In this document: positions 32,041-40,681 of the stretch, piece by piece
Layout: each line of letters starts with the position of its first letter
Position numbering within the stretch: the stretch's first letter is position 1
Assembly (NCBI RefSeq): GCF_007830265.1
Contig: NZ_VLKE01000001.1
Location: 1,612,001-1,676,000, forward strand
Direction of reading: 5' to 3'
DNA length: 64,000 bases
Source: Micromonospora olivasterospora
Lineage (GTDB): Bacteria; Actinomycetota; Actinomycetes; Mycobacteriales; Micromonosporaceae
Translations under genes and position numbers: made by a program
Notes under the pieces: model-generated
What the model was told of the DNA's origin: nothing
The model's input: only the letters and a program-made list of their open reading frames with translations
Databases searched by the model: none

Positions 32041-33132
32041 ATGCGCAGAGGGATCCTCACCGTCGCCGCGGCCGGCCTGCTGACCGCCGGCAGCTTGACC
32101 GCCTGCGGCGGGGACTCCGGCGGCGCCGCGGCCGGCCGGCCGAAGCCGAAGATCGGCGTCATCCTGCCGGACAGCGGCTCGTCGAACCGGTGGGAGACGG
32201 CGGACCGCAGGTACCTGGCGGCCGCGTTCAATGCCGCCGGGGTGGACTACGACATCCAGAACGCCCAGAACGACAAGGCGCGGTTCGTCACCATCGCGGA
32301 GCAGATGATCACCAACGGCGTGACGGCGCTGATGATCACCAACCTCGACTCGGGCACCGGCAAGACCGTGCTGGACAAGGCCACCCAGAAGGGCGTCGCG
32401 ACGATCGACTACGACCGGCCCACCCTCGGCGGCTCGGCCCAGTACTACGTCAGCTTCGACAACGTCGCCGTCGGCCGGCTCCAGGGGGAGGGCCTGGTCA
32501 GGTGCCTGACCGACAAGGGCGTACGGAATCCGGTGGTCGCCGCGTTGAACGGCGCGCCGACCGACAACAACGCCGCCCAGCTCAAGGAGGGCTACGACTC
32601 GGTCCTCGGCCCGAAGTACGCCGCCGGGGGCTACGTCAAGGGCCCCGACCAGCCCGTGCCGGAATGGAACAACACCGTCGGCGGCACCATCTTCGAGCAG
32701 ATGCTGACCCAGACCGGCGGCCGGATCGACGGCGTCCTCGCGGCCAACGACGGGCTGGCCAACGCGGTCATCTCGGTGCTGGCGAAGAACAAGCTCAACG
32801 GCAGGATCCCGGTGACCGGGCAGGACGCCGACGCGCAGGCGCTGCAACACATCCTCTCCGGCGACCAGTGCATGACCGTGTACAAGCCCATCAGGCAGCA
32901 GGCGGAGGCCGCCGCCGCGCTGGCGATCGCGCTGGCCAGGGGCGAACGGAAGAAGGTCGACCAGGTCTTCCGGGATCCCGAGGGCAACCGCGACGTGCCG
33001 GCGGTGCTGCTGGCCGCGCACCCGATCACCAGGGAGGCGGTGAAGAACGTGATCGCGGACGGCTACGTCAGCAAGGACGCCGTCTGCGCCGGGAGGTACG
33101 CGGCGCTCTGCGACTCGGCCGGCGTGAGCTGA
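32041..33132 (+). CDS. xylF: sugar ABC transporter substrate-binding lipoprotein (XylF/RbsB type)
   Basis: A 363-aa periplasmic-binding-protein-like lipoprotein of the D-xylose/ribose family. A signal peptide ends in a lipobox (SLTACGGD). KIGVILPDSGSSNRWETADR and MITNLDSGTGKTVLDKATQK are the first and second beta strands of the fold, and GVLAANDGLANAVISVL with VTGQDADAQALQHILSGDQ is typical of XylF. The ATG at 32041 follows AAAGGA; GTG 32035 is possible. It begins the operon with the ATPase, permease and ROK regulator. Substrate is probably a pentose. Confidence 0.85.
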   Translation: MRRGILTVAAAGLLTAGSLTACGGDSGGAAAGRPKPKIGVILPDSGSSNRWETADRRYLAAAFNAAGVDYDIQNAQNDKARFVTIAEQMITNGVTALMITNLDSGTGKTVLDKATQKGVATIDYDRPTLGGSAQYYVSFDNVAVGRLQGEGLVRCLTDKGVRNPVVAALNGAPTDNNAAQLKEGYDSVLGPKYAAGGYVKGPDQPVPEWNNTVGGTIFEQMLTQTGGRIDGVLAANDGLANAVISVLAKNKLNGRIPVTGQDADAQALQHILSGDQCMTVYKPIRQQAEAAAALAIALARGERKKVDQVFRDPEGNRDVPAVLLAAHPITREAVKNVIADGYVSKDAVCAGRYAALCDSAGVS

Positions 33133-33242
33133 GCCGCCGACCCGGACGCTCGCGGCCGCCGACCCGGACGCTCACGGCCGCCGACCCGGACGCTCACGGC
33201 CGCCGACCCGGACGCTCACGGCCGCCGACCCGGACGCTCACG
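33133..33242. repeat. five 22-bp tandem repeats between sugar-binding protein and ATPase genes
   Basis: Five head-to-tail copies of a 22-bp unit, starting GCCGCCGACCCGGACGCTCA and ending CG, fill the space between the binding-protein stop and the SD of the ATPase gene. Copies 2-5 are identical; copy 1 differs by one base (G for A). The period is close to two helical turns and not a multiple of three. No coding or hairpin role is evident. Confidence 0.97.
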
Positions 33243-33255
33243 CGAAGGAGAACCC

Positions 33256-34056
33256 TTGTCCGAGACCCCCCTGCTGGAACTGCGCGGAGTCGACAAGAGC
33301 TTCGGCCCCGTGCAGGTGCTTCGCGACGTCGCCTTCTCCGTCCACCCGGGCCAGGTGACCGCGCTCGTCGGCGACAACGGCGCCGGGAAGTCGACGCTGG
33401 TCAAGTGCATCAGCGGCATCCACGCCACCGACGCCGGCGAGTTCTTCTTCGAGGGGCGGCCGGTGACCGTCAACGGCCCCCGGGACGCCGCCGGCCTGGG
33501 CATCGAGGTGGTGTACCAGGATCTCGCCCTCTGCGACAATCTCGACATCGTGCAGAACATGTTCCTCGGCCGGGAGCGGCGCCGTTCGGGCCTGGTGCTC
33601 GACGAGGCGGCCATGGAGGAACTGGCCGCCGAGACGCTGGCCGCTCTGTCGGTGCGGACGATCGGCTCGCTGCGGCAGCACGTCTCCGCGCTCTCCGGCG
33701 GGCAGCGCCAGACCGTGGCGATCGCCAAGGCCGTGCTGTGGAACAGCAAACTGGTCATCCTCGACGAGCCGACCGCCGCGCTCGGCATGGCCCAGACCGC
33801 CCAGGTGCTCGAACTGGTCCGGCGGCTGGCCGACAACGGGCTCGCCGTGGTGCTCATCTCGCACAACATGAACGACGTCTTCGCCATCTCCGACCGGATC
33901 GCGGCCCTCTACCTCGGTCAGATGGTCGCCCAGGTCGGCACCGCGGAGGTCACGCACGCCCAGGTGGTCGAGCTGATCACGTCGGGGCGCAGCGGCAGGC
34001 TCGGCAGGACCACCGACGGGTACGGCGGCACCGGGACAGCGGGGGCCGGGGAATGA
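33256..34056 (+). CDS. xylG: sugar ABC transporter ATP-binding protein (single ABC domain)
   Basis: A 266-aa ATPase of the sugar importer. It has a Walker A GDNGAGKST, Q-loop VYQDLALCDNLD, signature LSGGQRQ, Walker B KLVILDEPTAALG and switch His (SHNMND). It has one ABC domain, unlike the duplicated ~500-aa RbsA/XylG form. The TTG at 33256 is the start, with GAAGGAG five bases upstream. The stop overlaps the permease ATG. It couples to the binding protein and permease on either side. Confidence 0.93.
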   Translation: MSETPLLELRGVDKSFGPVQVLRDVAFSVHPGQVTALVGDNGAGKSTLVKCISGIHATDAGEFFFEGRPVTVNGPRDAAGLGIEVVYQDLALCDNLDIVQNMFLGRERRRSGLVLDEAAMEELAAETLAALSVRTIGSLRQHVSALSGGQRQTVAIAKAVLWNSKLVILDEPTAALGMAQTAQVLELVRRLADNGLAVVLISHNMNDVFAISDRIAALYLGQMVAQVGTAEVTHAQVVELITSGRSGRLGRTTDGYGGTGTAGAGE

Positions 34057-35312
34057 CGACTCCGACGAAGACGGCCCGTCGCCGGCCGGCGGGCGCCGCC
34101 CCGCCGCCCTCCATCGGCAGCCATTTCCAGGGCTACCTCGCCCGGCTGCGGGGCGGGGACATGGGCGCGCTGCCGGTCCTGCTCGGCCTGCTCGTGCTCT
34201 GCGCATTCTTCTCGATCATCCGGCCCAATTTCCTCACCGCCGGCAACTTCGCCAACCTGTTCACCCAGGGGGCGGCCGTCGTACTGATCGCGATGGGCCT
34301 GGTGTTCGTCCTGTTGGTGGGCGAGATCGACCTCTCCGCCGGGTTCGCCAGCGGGGTCTGCGCGGCGGTGCTGGCCAACCTGCTGACGCTGCAGGGCCAG
34401 CCCTGGTACGTGGCCACCCTCGCCGCCATCGCCACGGGCGCCCTGATCGGCCTGGTGCTCGGCTTCCTGGTGGCGAAGGTCGGGATACCGTCCTTCGTGG
34501 TCACGCTCGCGGCGTTCCTCGCCTTCCAGGGCGTGATGCTGCTGCTGATCAAGGGCGGCACGAACGTGCCGGTCCAGGCGGCGCCCATCGTCGCCATCGA
34601 GAACAGGTACCTGCCACCGCTGGTCGGTTGGCTGCTGGCCGCCGTGGCCGTGACCGGCTACGCCGCCGCGCAGCTGCTGCGCCACCGCGACCGCTCCGCG
34701 CGGGGGCTGGTGACCGACCCGCTGTCGGTGGTGCTGCTCCGGATCGGCGGGCTCGCCGCCGTCCTGGGCGCGGGCGTGTACGTGCTCAACCTGGAGCGCA
34801 GCCTCAACGCCCTGATCAGCTCCAACCGCGGCATGCCGGTGGTCGTACCGTTGCTCGGCGTGCTGGGCGTCGCGCTGACGTTCCTGCTGTCCCGCACCGC
34901 GTACGGGCGGCACGTGTACGCGGTCGGCGGCAACCGGGAGGCGGCCCGCCGGGCGGGCATCGACGTGGACCGCATCCGCATCTCGGTCTTCGTGATCTGC
35001 TCGTCGATGGCGGCGGTCGGCGGCATCGTGGCGGCCAGCCGGTTCAGCTCCGTCGACGCCAACACCGGCGGCAGCGACGTGCTGCTCTACGCGGTCGGCG
35101 CGGCCGTGATCGGCGGCACCAGCCTCTTCGGCGGCAAGGGCCGGGTGATGGACGCGGTGCTCGGCGGGGCCGTGGTGGCGGTGATCGACAACGGCATGGG
35201 CCTGCTGGACGCGAGCTCCGGCGTGAAGTACGTCTTCACCGGGTTCGTGCTGCTGCTGGCCGCCGGGGTCGACGCGCTCACCCGGCGTCGCGTCGCCACC
35301 GGGAACCGCTGA
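34053..35312 (+). CDS. xylH: sugar ABC transporter permease (XylH/RbsC type)
   Basis: A 419-aa membrane protein of the branched-chain-permease-like sugar family. The region FLTAGNFANLFTQGAAVVLI through GEIDLSAGFASGVCAAVLAN is the hallmark of RbsC/XylH. A long extended loop around 180-230 is followed by AYGRHVYAVGGNREAARRAG and SLFGGKGRVMDAVLGG. It has about ten membrane helices and overlaps the ATPase gene by four bases (ATGA). Confidence 0.94.
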   Translation: MTTPTKTARRRPAGAAPPPSIGSHFQGYLARLRGGDMGALPVLLGLLVLCAFFSIIRPNFLTAGNFANLFTQGAAVVLIAMGLVFVLLVGEIDLSAGFASGVCAAVLANLLTLQGQPWYVATLAAIATGALIGLVLGFLVAKVGIPSFVVTLAAFLAFQGVMLLLIKGGTNVPVQAAPIVAIENRYLPPLVGWLLAAVAVTGYAAAQLLRHRDRSARGLVTDPLSVVLLRIGGLAAVLGAGVYVLNLERSLNALISSNRGMPVVVPLLGVLGVALTFLLSRTAYGRHVYAVGGNREAARRAGIDVDRIRISVFVICSSMAAVGGIVAASRFSSVDANTGGSDVLLYAVGAAVIGGTSLFGGKGRVMDAVLGGAVVAVIDNGMGLLDASSGVKYVFTGFVLLLAAGVDALTRRRVATGNR

Positions 35313-35319
35313 GCACGCC

Positions 35320-36501
35320 ATGCGCGCCGGGCCGAGCCAGGAGGAGATCCGCCGCCAGAACCTGGGGGCGTTGCTCCGCTACGTCCACATCCACGGCGCG
35401 ACCTCGCGGGCCGAGCTGACCTCCGCCCTCGGCCTCAACCGCAGCACCATCGGGGCGCTGACCGCCGACCTCGCCAACGCCGGCCTGGTCAGCGAGGGAG
35501 CGCCGAAGGAGACCGGACGGGCGGGCCGCCCCTCGCCGGTCGTCCAGCCCGAGTGGGACCGCGTCCACGCGTACGCGTTCAGCATCGAGGTGGACCGGCT
35601 GCGGGTCGCCCGGATCGGCCTCGGCGGGGCCGTACTCGACCGCCGTGAGGTGACCCGGCCGCGCGGGCTGGTGGCCGCGGAGGCCGTCCCGCTGCTGACC
35701 GGGGCCCTCAAGGAGATGCGGGAGGCGGTGCCGGCCGGCACGATCTGCGTCGGCGCCGGGATCGCCGTCTGCGGGGTCGTCCGCCGCGCCGACGGCATGG
35801 TCCGGCTGAGCCCGCACACCGGCTGGGTGGACGAGCCGCTCGGGGCCACCCTGGCGGCCGAACTGGGTGCCGGGGCGACGGTGACGGTGGGCAACGTCGC
35901 CGACGTGTGCGCCTTCGCCGAGCACGCCCGGGGCGCGGCGGCCGGCTGCGACAACGTCCTCTACCTGTACGGGGACGTGGGCGTCGGCGCCGGCATCATC
36001 GCGGGCGGCCGGCGGCTGACCGGGCACGGCGGGTACGGCGGCGAGGTCGGCCACATGGTCGTCAACCGGGACGGGGCGCCCTGCGAGTGCGGCTCGCGCG
36101 GCTGCTGGGAGACCGAGATCGGCGAGTACGCCCTGCTGCGCGGGTCGGGCCGGGCGGCGGCCCACGGCCGGGAGGCGGTGCTCGCGGTCTTCGACGCCGC
36201 CAGCCGGGGCGACGCGCGGGCCCAGGCGGCGGTACGCCAGGCCGGCGACTGGCTCGGCTTCGGCGTGGGCAACCTGGTCAACATCTTCAACCCCGAGATG
36301 GTGATCTTCGGCGGGACGCTGCGGGACCTCTACCTCGCGGGGGCGGCCCAGGTGCGCAGCCGGCTCAACTCGGTGGCGCTGCCGGCCTGCCTGGAGCACG
36401 TCCGGCTGCGCACCCCATCGCTGGGTGACGACGCGGTCCTGATCGGCGCGGCCGAGCTGGCCTTCGATCGGCTGCTCGCCGACCCGCTGGACGCGGCCTG
36501 A
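35320..36501 (+). CDS. ROK-family transcriptional repressor (XylR/NagC type)
   Basis: A 393-aa ROK protein. The N-terminal MarR-like helix-turn-helix (RAELTSALGLNRSTIGALTA) is followed by an ATPase-like domain with sugar-binding features (GAGIAVCGVVRR, YLYGDVGVGAGIIAGGRRLT, GYGGEVGHMVV) and the ROK zinc motif CxCGxxGCxE (CECGSRGCWE). It starts seven bases after the permease and is cotranscribed with the sugar transporter, so it probably represses this operon and is released by the sugar. Confidence 0.93.
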   Translation: MRAGPSQEEIRRQNLGALLRYVHIHGATSRAELTSALGLNRSTIGALTADLANAGLVSEGAPKETGRAGRPSPVVQPEWDRVHAYAFSIEVDRLRVARIGLGGAVLDRREVTRPRGLVAAEAVPLLTGALKEMREAVPAGTICVGAGIAVCGVVRRADGMVRLSPHTGWVDEPLGATLAAELGAGATVTVGNVADVCAFAEHARGAAAGCDNVLYLYGDVGVGAGIIAGGRRLTGHGGYGGEVGHMVVNRDGAPCECGSRGCWETEIGEYALLRGSGRAAAHGREAVLAVFDAASRGDARAQAAVRQAGDWLGFGVGNLVNIFNPEMVIFGGTLRDLYLAGAAQVRSRLNSVALPACLEHVRLRTPSLGDDAVLIGAAELAFDRLLADPLDAA

Positions 36502-36538
36502 CGGGGACACCGGCCCGGTCGCGGGGCCGGTCCGGCGT

Positions 36539-36629
36539 CGTTGTCGGCGAGCGTGCCGATGAAGACGTGGTGCTCCTGGGTGACCAGCGCGACGTGCCGG
36601 CGCAGCTCGGCCAGGGGCAGCGCGTCCTT
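36539..36629 (-). pseudogene. fragment of an ABC exporter ATPase
   Basis: About 30 codons on the minus strand read KDALPLAELRRHVALVTQEH then HVFIGTLADN, the stretch between Walker A and signature of exporter ATPases (Q-loop QEHHVFIGT). Nothing before or after belongs to the family. It is a small remnant between the sugar operon and the type VII locus, suggesting deletion or insertion at this point. Confidence 0.7.
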
Positions 36630-36704
36630 CGAGGGGGGAGATCATCGGCCGCAGCGGTGGGGCTAGGCTTTCGCCCGGATCTGCACCATCGACTGGGGAC
36701 CGAG

Positions 36705-37085
36705 GTGTCCGACGTGACCGACCGACACGACCGACCGGGCGACCTGGTGGGCCGCTTCACCAGCGCGCGGGGGTCGGCGCAGGAATGGGACGGGCTCGTC
36801 CGCGTCGAGGTGGACGGCACCGGCGACCTGCTCGCCCTCGACCTGGATCCGCGCGTCATGCGGTACCCGGCGGCCGACCTGTCAGCGGCCATCCAGTCGG
36901 CGTTCCGGGCGGCCCGGGCCGAGGTGCAGGCGGCCCTTCAGGACCAGCTCGCCGCCTCGCCGGTACGGCTGCCGGACGGGCTCGGTCCGCTGCTGGACGA
37001 CGTCGGCTTCGGCACGCAACGCCGGCTCGACGACATCACCGCCGCCGCGCAGCAGATCGCGGACCGACTGGACCGGCTCGGCTGA
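36705..37085 (+). CDS. YbaB/EbfC-like protein of the type VII toxin locus
   Basis: A 126-aa protein similar to YbaB/EbfC DNA-binding family members that accompany type VII secretion effectors. It has EWDGLVRVEVDGTGDLLALD for the beta sheet, then DLSAAIQSAFRAARAEVQAA for the long helix, and a C-terminal coiled helix. The GTG at 36705 has GGGGA five bases upstream; the next GTG (36714) is possible. It begins the run that leads to the WXG-like gene, toxin and immunity gene, with 17 bases to the next start. Confidence 0.7.
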   Translation: MSDVTDRHDRPGDLVGRFTSARGSAQEWDGLVRVEVDGTGDLLALDLDPRVMRYPAADLSAAIQSAFRAARAEVQAALQDQLAASPVRLPDGLGPLLDDVGFGTQRRLDDITAAAQQIADRLDRLG

Positions 37086-37102
37086 GGAACGGAACCGCGA
37101 CG

Positions 37103-37426
37103 ATGAAGCCGATGCACACCGAGCCCGAGGTGCTGGCCGGGGCGGCGCAGGCCGTCGCCGGCGCGGCGGTCGAGCTGGAGGGCGAGCTGTCCGCGCTGGA
37201 GAGCACGGTGACCACCGACAACCCGTGGGGCGCCGACGAGCCCGGTACCCTCTTCGGGGCCGCGTACACGGAGGTCCTCTCGCACGCGCTGGAAACCTAC
37301 GGGTCGCACGTGCAACTGCTGCTCACGGCCGCCGAGGGGTTGTCCGACTGGGCGCAGCAGGTGGTCGAGACCGACCTGGCCGCCAGCGAGCTGTTCACCG
37401 GGCTGCACGGTCGGCTGGGGGCCTGA
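37103..37426 (+). CDS. WXG100-like type VII secretion protein
   Basis: A 107-aa all-helical protein. TEPEVLAGAAQAVAGAAVEL and HALETYGSHVQLLLTAAEGL are the two helices. A short NPWGADEPGTLFG bend takes the WxG position. Similar small proteins accompany secreted toxins and may serve as a chaperone or co-secretion partner. It lies two bases before the toxin start. Identity rests on size, helices and context. Confidence 0.65.
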   Translation: MKPMHTEPEVLAGAAQAVAGAAVELEGELSALESTVTTDNPWGADEPGTLFGAAYTEVLSHALETYGSHVQLLLTAAEGLSDWAQQVVETDLAASELFTGLHGRLGA

Positions 37427-37428
37427 GC

Positions 37429-38478
37429 GTGGGCCTGGAGCTTCCCGCCGAGCTGACCGAGCCGCTGAGCTGGATCGGCCTGGAGTGGCCGCAGGCGGAC
37501 GAGGAACTGCTGTTCGCCGCCGGGCAGCAGTGGCTGGCCTTCGGGATGCGGTTGCAGGGCGCCGCCGAGCGGGCGAACAGCGCGGCCGACGCGGTCTGCC
37601 AGCACAACACCGGCGACACGGTGGACGCGTTCCAGCAGTGGTGGAACCGCGACGACGGCCCGCGGCTGCGGCTGCTGGAGGACGCGATCGCGGCCCAGCT
37701 CATCGGCGCCGTCCTGATGATCTTCGCGGCGATGACGCTGGCCCTGAAGATCGCCTTCATCGTCCAGCTGATCATCCTGCTGGTGCAGGTGACCATGGCC
37801 ATCGCGGCAGCCGTCGCCACCTTCGGCGCCTCCACCGCCACCGTGCCCGGGTTCGTCGCCGCCACCCGGATCATCTGCCAACGCCTGGTCAAACAGATCG
37901 TCAAACAGGTGCAGACGCTGCTCAGGCGCATCCTGGAGCAGGCCAAGCGGCTGCTGAAACTGGCCCGCAAGGTCGGCGCCAAGCGGGCCGCCCGCAAGGT
38001 CGAGCGGCAGATCGCCAACGACCTCAAGCGCGTCAACCCGAAGTTCGACACCAGCACCCCCGACTACTCGGCGAACTGCACCCACTGCGTGCAGACGTAC
38101 GAGCTGCGGCGGCGGGGCATCGACGTCGAGGCGACGCCGCTGCCGAAGCCGTACCATCCCTACGGCGGCCGGCCGCTGGCCGACATCGAGAACACCTGGG
38201 GCCGCAAGTTCACCTCCGGCGGCCAGGGCGACATCGAGAAGGCGTTCGAAAACTTCGGCCCCGGCTCCCGGGGCGTCGTCGCCATCCAGTGGAAGAACGG
38301 CGGCGGCCACGTGTTCAACGTGGAGAACGTCGGCGGCAAGGTGCGCTTCGTCGACGGCCAGAACGCCGGCCGGGAGGTGTCCAGCTACTTCGGGCAGGGG
38401 CACGGCACCTCGTACGTGCGGCTCGACGACATCCCCATGCCCGGCGGTCTCACCCAGTTCACGCGACCCCCCGGATAG
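37429..38478 (+). CDS. type VII polymorphic toxin with C-terminal papain-fold glutamine deamidase domain
   Basis: A 349-aa effector. Residues 1-90 are a WXG100/CpnT-N-like helical domain (SWIGLEWPQADEELLFAAGQ). Two hydrophobic helices at 91-135 are probably for secretion or insertion. Lys/Arg-rich coiled region 150-200 follows. Residues 212-340 resemble Ptox_1 (papain-fold glutamine deamidase): NCTHCV (Cys217 or Cys220 as nucleophile), GRPLADIENTWG, GGGHVFNVEN with His294, and VRFVDGQ with Asp309. The first Cys pair, His and Asp fit a Cys-His-Asp triad. The GTG at 37429 follows the WXG stop by two bases. The next gene looks like its immunity gene. Confidence 0.85.
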   Translation: MGLELPAELTEPLSWIGLEWPQADEELLFAAGQQWLAFGMRLQGAAERANSAADAVCQHNTGDTVDAFQQWWNRDDGPRLRLLEDAIAAQLIGAVLMIFAAMTLALKIAFIVQLIILLVQVTMAIAAAVATFGASTATVPGFVAATRIICQRLVKQIVKQVQTLLRRILEQAKRLLKLARKVGAKRAARKVERQIANDLKRVNPKFDTSTPDYSANCTHCVQTYELRRRGIDVEATPLPKPYHPYGGRPLADIENTWGRKFTSGGQGDIEKAFENFGPGSRGVVAIQWKNGGGHVFNVENVGGKVRFVDGQNAGREVSSYFGQGHGTSYVRLDDIPMPGGLTQFTRPPG

Positions 38479-38489
38479 GATCACGCGTC

Positions 38490-38786
38490 ATGGCTGTCAC
38501 CTACGAACAGGCCCGGGAGATCGTGCGCCGGGCCACGGAGTCCGACTGGCCGGTCGGCACCTACTGCCTCGACGACCGGAACATCGTCGAGAACGACGCG
38601 TTCTACGTGTTCCAGGTCGGCGCTCGGGAGTTCCTGGTGGACGGCGACATGTCGTACGCCATGGCCGGCTCCGTCCCGGTGGTGCACAAGGCCGACGGCC
38701 GGCTGGAGTTCGTCCCGTCGTTCCAGGTCGGCACCGACCCGTCGATCCGCAACCGGCCGAACCCGGCCCCCACGCTGCGGGCCTGA
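38490..38786 (+). CDS. Imm35-like immunity protein for the adjacent toxin
   Basis: A 98-aa protein with features of the Imm35/YrhB immunity fold (TYEQAREIVRRATESDWPVG, then DAFYVFQVGAREFLVDGDMS, YAMAGSVPVVHKADGRLEFV). Small immunity proteins directly downstream of a toxin are the rule in polymorphic toxin systems. It starts 11 bases after the toxin stop. Imm35 is inferred from sequence pattern; no search was made. Confidence 0.75.
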   Translation: MAVTYEQAREIVRRATESDWPVGTYCLDDRNIVENDAFYVFQVGAREFLVDGDMSYAMAGSVPVVHKADGRLEFVPSFQVGTDPSIRNRPNPAPTLRA

Positions 38787-38808
38787 ACCCTCGACCGGCC
38801 GCCGGCGC

Positions 38809-39063
38809 TCACCTGTCGACCTGGGTGAAGTCCCAGGCGTGCGGCGGCCGGGCGACCAGGGTCGGCGGTGGGTCCGGCAGCGACCGTGGGCTGCTCCGCC
38901 ACTTCGAGATCACCACCACCCGGTGGTCGGTCGAGCTGAACACCTCGCTGGACAGGTGCAGCGGGTCGTGCTCGAACTCCGGCAGCGCGGTCTCGCAGAC
39001 CCAGGTGATCAGGTCTGCGAAGCCGTACGGCTCCGCCCGCGCCTCCCACATCCGTACGATCAC
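38809..39063 (-). CDS. hypothetical protein, possibly ABM-like
   Basis: An 84-aa protein of unknown function. It opens VIVRMWEARAEPYGFADLIT and later has HRVVVISKWRSSPRSL, a pattern reminiscent of the antibiotic biosynthesis monooxygenase (ABM) beta strands, but no catalytic residues can be identified. GTG 39063 follows GGGAGGG. It lies directly downstream of tsaD and converges on the immunity gene. Confidence 0.6.
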   Translation of the reverse strand: MIVRMWEARAEPYGFADLITWVCETALPEFEHDPLHLSSEVFSSTDHRVVVISKWRSSPRSLPDPPPTLVARPPHAWDFTQVDR

Positions 39064-39086
39064 GTCGTCCCTCCCCACCCGAGACG

Positions 39087-40133
39087 TCAGACGCTGACGG
39101 TGGTCAGCGGCAGGGCCGAGTCGGCCGGCAGGTCGAGCCGGCTCGGCGCGACGCCGGACGCGACCAGGTGCGAGCCGAGCGCCGCCACCATGGCCCCGTT
39201 GTCGGTGCACAGCCCCGGCCGGGGCACCCGGACCCGGACGCCGAGCTTCGCCGCCCGGTGCTCCGCCAGCGCCCGCAGCCGCGAGTTCGCGGCCACTCCC
39301 CCGCCGATCACCAGCGTCTCCACCCCGTGCGCCTGGCACGCGGCCAGCGCCTTGGCGGTGAGCACGTCGCAGACCGCCTCCTGGAACGACGCGGCGACGT
39401 CGGCCACCGGCACCGGCTCGCCCGCCCGCTCCCGGGCCTCCACCCAGCGCGCCACCGCCGTCTTCAGCCCGGAGAAGGAGAAGTCGTACCGGTGGGCGGC
39501 GAGGTCCCTGGCGGCGGTCAGCCCGCGCGGGAAGCCGATGGCGGCGGCGTCGCCGGCCCGGGCCTCCCGGTCGATGTGCGGCCCGCCGGGGAACGGCAGG
39601 CCGAGCAGCCGGGCCACCTTGTCGAACGCCTCCCCGGCCGCGTCGTCGATCGTCGCGCCGAGCGGGGTCACGCCCCGGGCCAGGTCGTCGACGAGCAGCA
39701 GGGACGAGTGGCCGCCGGAGACGAGCAGGGCCACCGCCGGCTGGGGCAGCGGGCCGTGTTCCAGGGCGTCCACGGCGACGTGGGCGGCCAGGTGGTTCAC
39801 CCCGTACACGGGCTTCTCGGCGGCCAGCGCGTACCCCTTGGCGGCGGCGACGCCGACCAGCAGCGCGCCCGCCAGCCCAGGCCCGGCGGTCACCGCGATC
39901 GCGTCGATGTCGGCGATGGTCACCCCCGCCTCGGCCAGCGCCCGGTCCATCGTCGGCACGATGGCCTCCAGGTGGGCCCGGCTGGCCACCTCGGGCACCA
40001 CCCCGCCGAACCGGGCGTGCTCCTGCACGCTGGAGGCGAGCGCGTCGGCCAGCAGGGTGTGCCCGCGCACGATGCCGACCCCGGTCTCGTCGCACGAGGT
40101 CTCGATGCCGAGGATCAGTGGTTCGTCAGCCAT
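39087..40133 (-). CDS. tsaD: tRNA N6-adenosine threonylcarbamoyltransferase
   Basis: TsaD makes t6A37 in ANN-decoding tRNAs together with TsaB and TsaE. The 348-aa protein opens [16 protein letters not shown], has the metal site [13 protein letters not shown], and [19 protein letters not shown]-site [12 protein letters not shown] and the C-terminal [13 protein letters not shown] are present. The start overlaps the 3' end of rimI. The order tsaE, hydrolase, alr and tsaB/rimI nearby is conserved in actinobacteria. Confidence 0.97.
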   Translation of the reverse strand: MADEPLILGIETSCDETGVGIVRGHTLLADALASSVQEHARFGGVVPEVASRAHLEAIVPTMDRALAEAGVTIADIDAIAVTAGPGLAGALLVGVAAAKGYALAAEKPVYGVNHLAAHVAVDALEHGPLPQPAVALLVSGGHSSLLLVDDLARGVTPLGATIDDAAGEAFDKVARLLGLPFPGGPHIDREARAGDAAAIGFPRGLTAARDLAAHRYDFSFSGLKTAVARWVEARERAGEPVPVADVAASFQEAVCDVLTAKALAACQAHGVETLVIGGGVAANSRLRALAEHRAAKLGVRVRVPRPGLCTDNGAMVAALGSHLVASGVAPSRLDLPADSALPLTTVSV

Positions 40134-40608
40134 GGTCGTCCTGACTCCGTCGCATGACCAGCGCGTCGGTGTTGCTCGGTTGGTAGTAGCCGCGGCGCAC
40201 GCCGATCGGCTCGAAGCCGTACGTCGCGTAGAGCCGCTGGGCGGGGGCGTTGTCCGCCGCGACCTCCAGCAGGGTGTGCCGCGCGCCGCGGCGGGCCGCC
40301 TCCGCGAGCAGCGCCTCCAGCAGTACCCGGCCGACGCCGCGCCGCTGGGCGTCCCGGCGGACCGCGATGTTCTGCACCCACGCCTCGTCCGGTGGCGCCA
40401 CCACCAGCCCGGCGTAGCCGAGCACGCCGCCGCCATCGTCGGCGCCATCGGCGCCGAGGGCGACCAGGTAGAAGTGCCCGTTGGCCAGCTCGTTCCAGAA
40501 CATCGCGGCCGACCACCGCTCGGCGCCGAACAGGTCCGCCTCGATCGGCAGCACCTGCTCGACGTGCCACCAGCGGAACCGCTCCAGCCGCACCCCGGCG
40601 GGGATCAC
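40126..40608 (-). CDS. rimI: ribosomal-protein-alanine N-acetyltransferase
   Basis: A 160-aa GNAT acetyltransferase, usually acting on the N-terminal Ala of ribosomal protein S18. The acetyl-CoA motif is [20 protein letters not shown], and [20 protein letters not shown] with [14 protein letters not shown] at the end is typical of RimI. It overlaps tsaD by eight bases and lies downstream of tsaB, the standard order. The GTG at 40608 is the first possible start. Confidence 0.94.
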   Translation of the reverse strand: MIPAGVRLERFRWWHVEQVLPIEADLFGAERWSAAMFWNELANGHFYLVALGADGADDGGGVLGYAGLVVAPPDEAWVQNIAVRRDAQRRGVGRVLLEALLAEAARRGARHTLLEVAADNAPAQRLYATYGFEPIGVRRGYYQPSNTDALVMRRSQDDHG

Positions 40609-40681
40609 GGCGCCACTTCGGTTGGCGGCGGAACCTCGGTTCGCGGCTGCGGGGCCCGCAAACCCGGCCCACTTCTCGCGC

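Noticed and set aside
33133..33242. CRISPR-like array
   Set aside because: The units are directly adjacent without spacers, so it is a plain tandem repeat.
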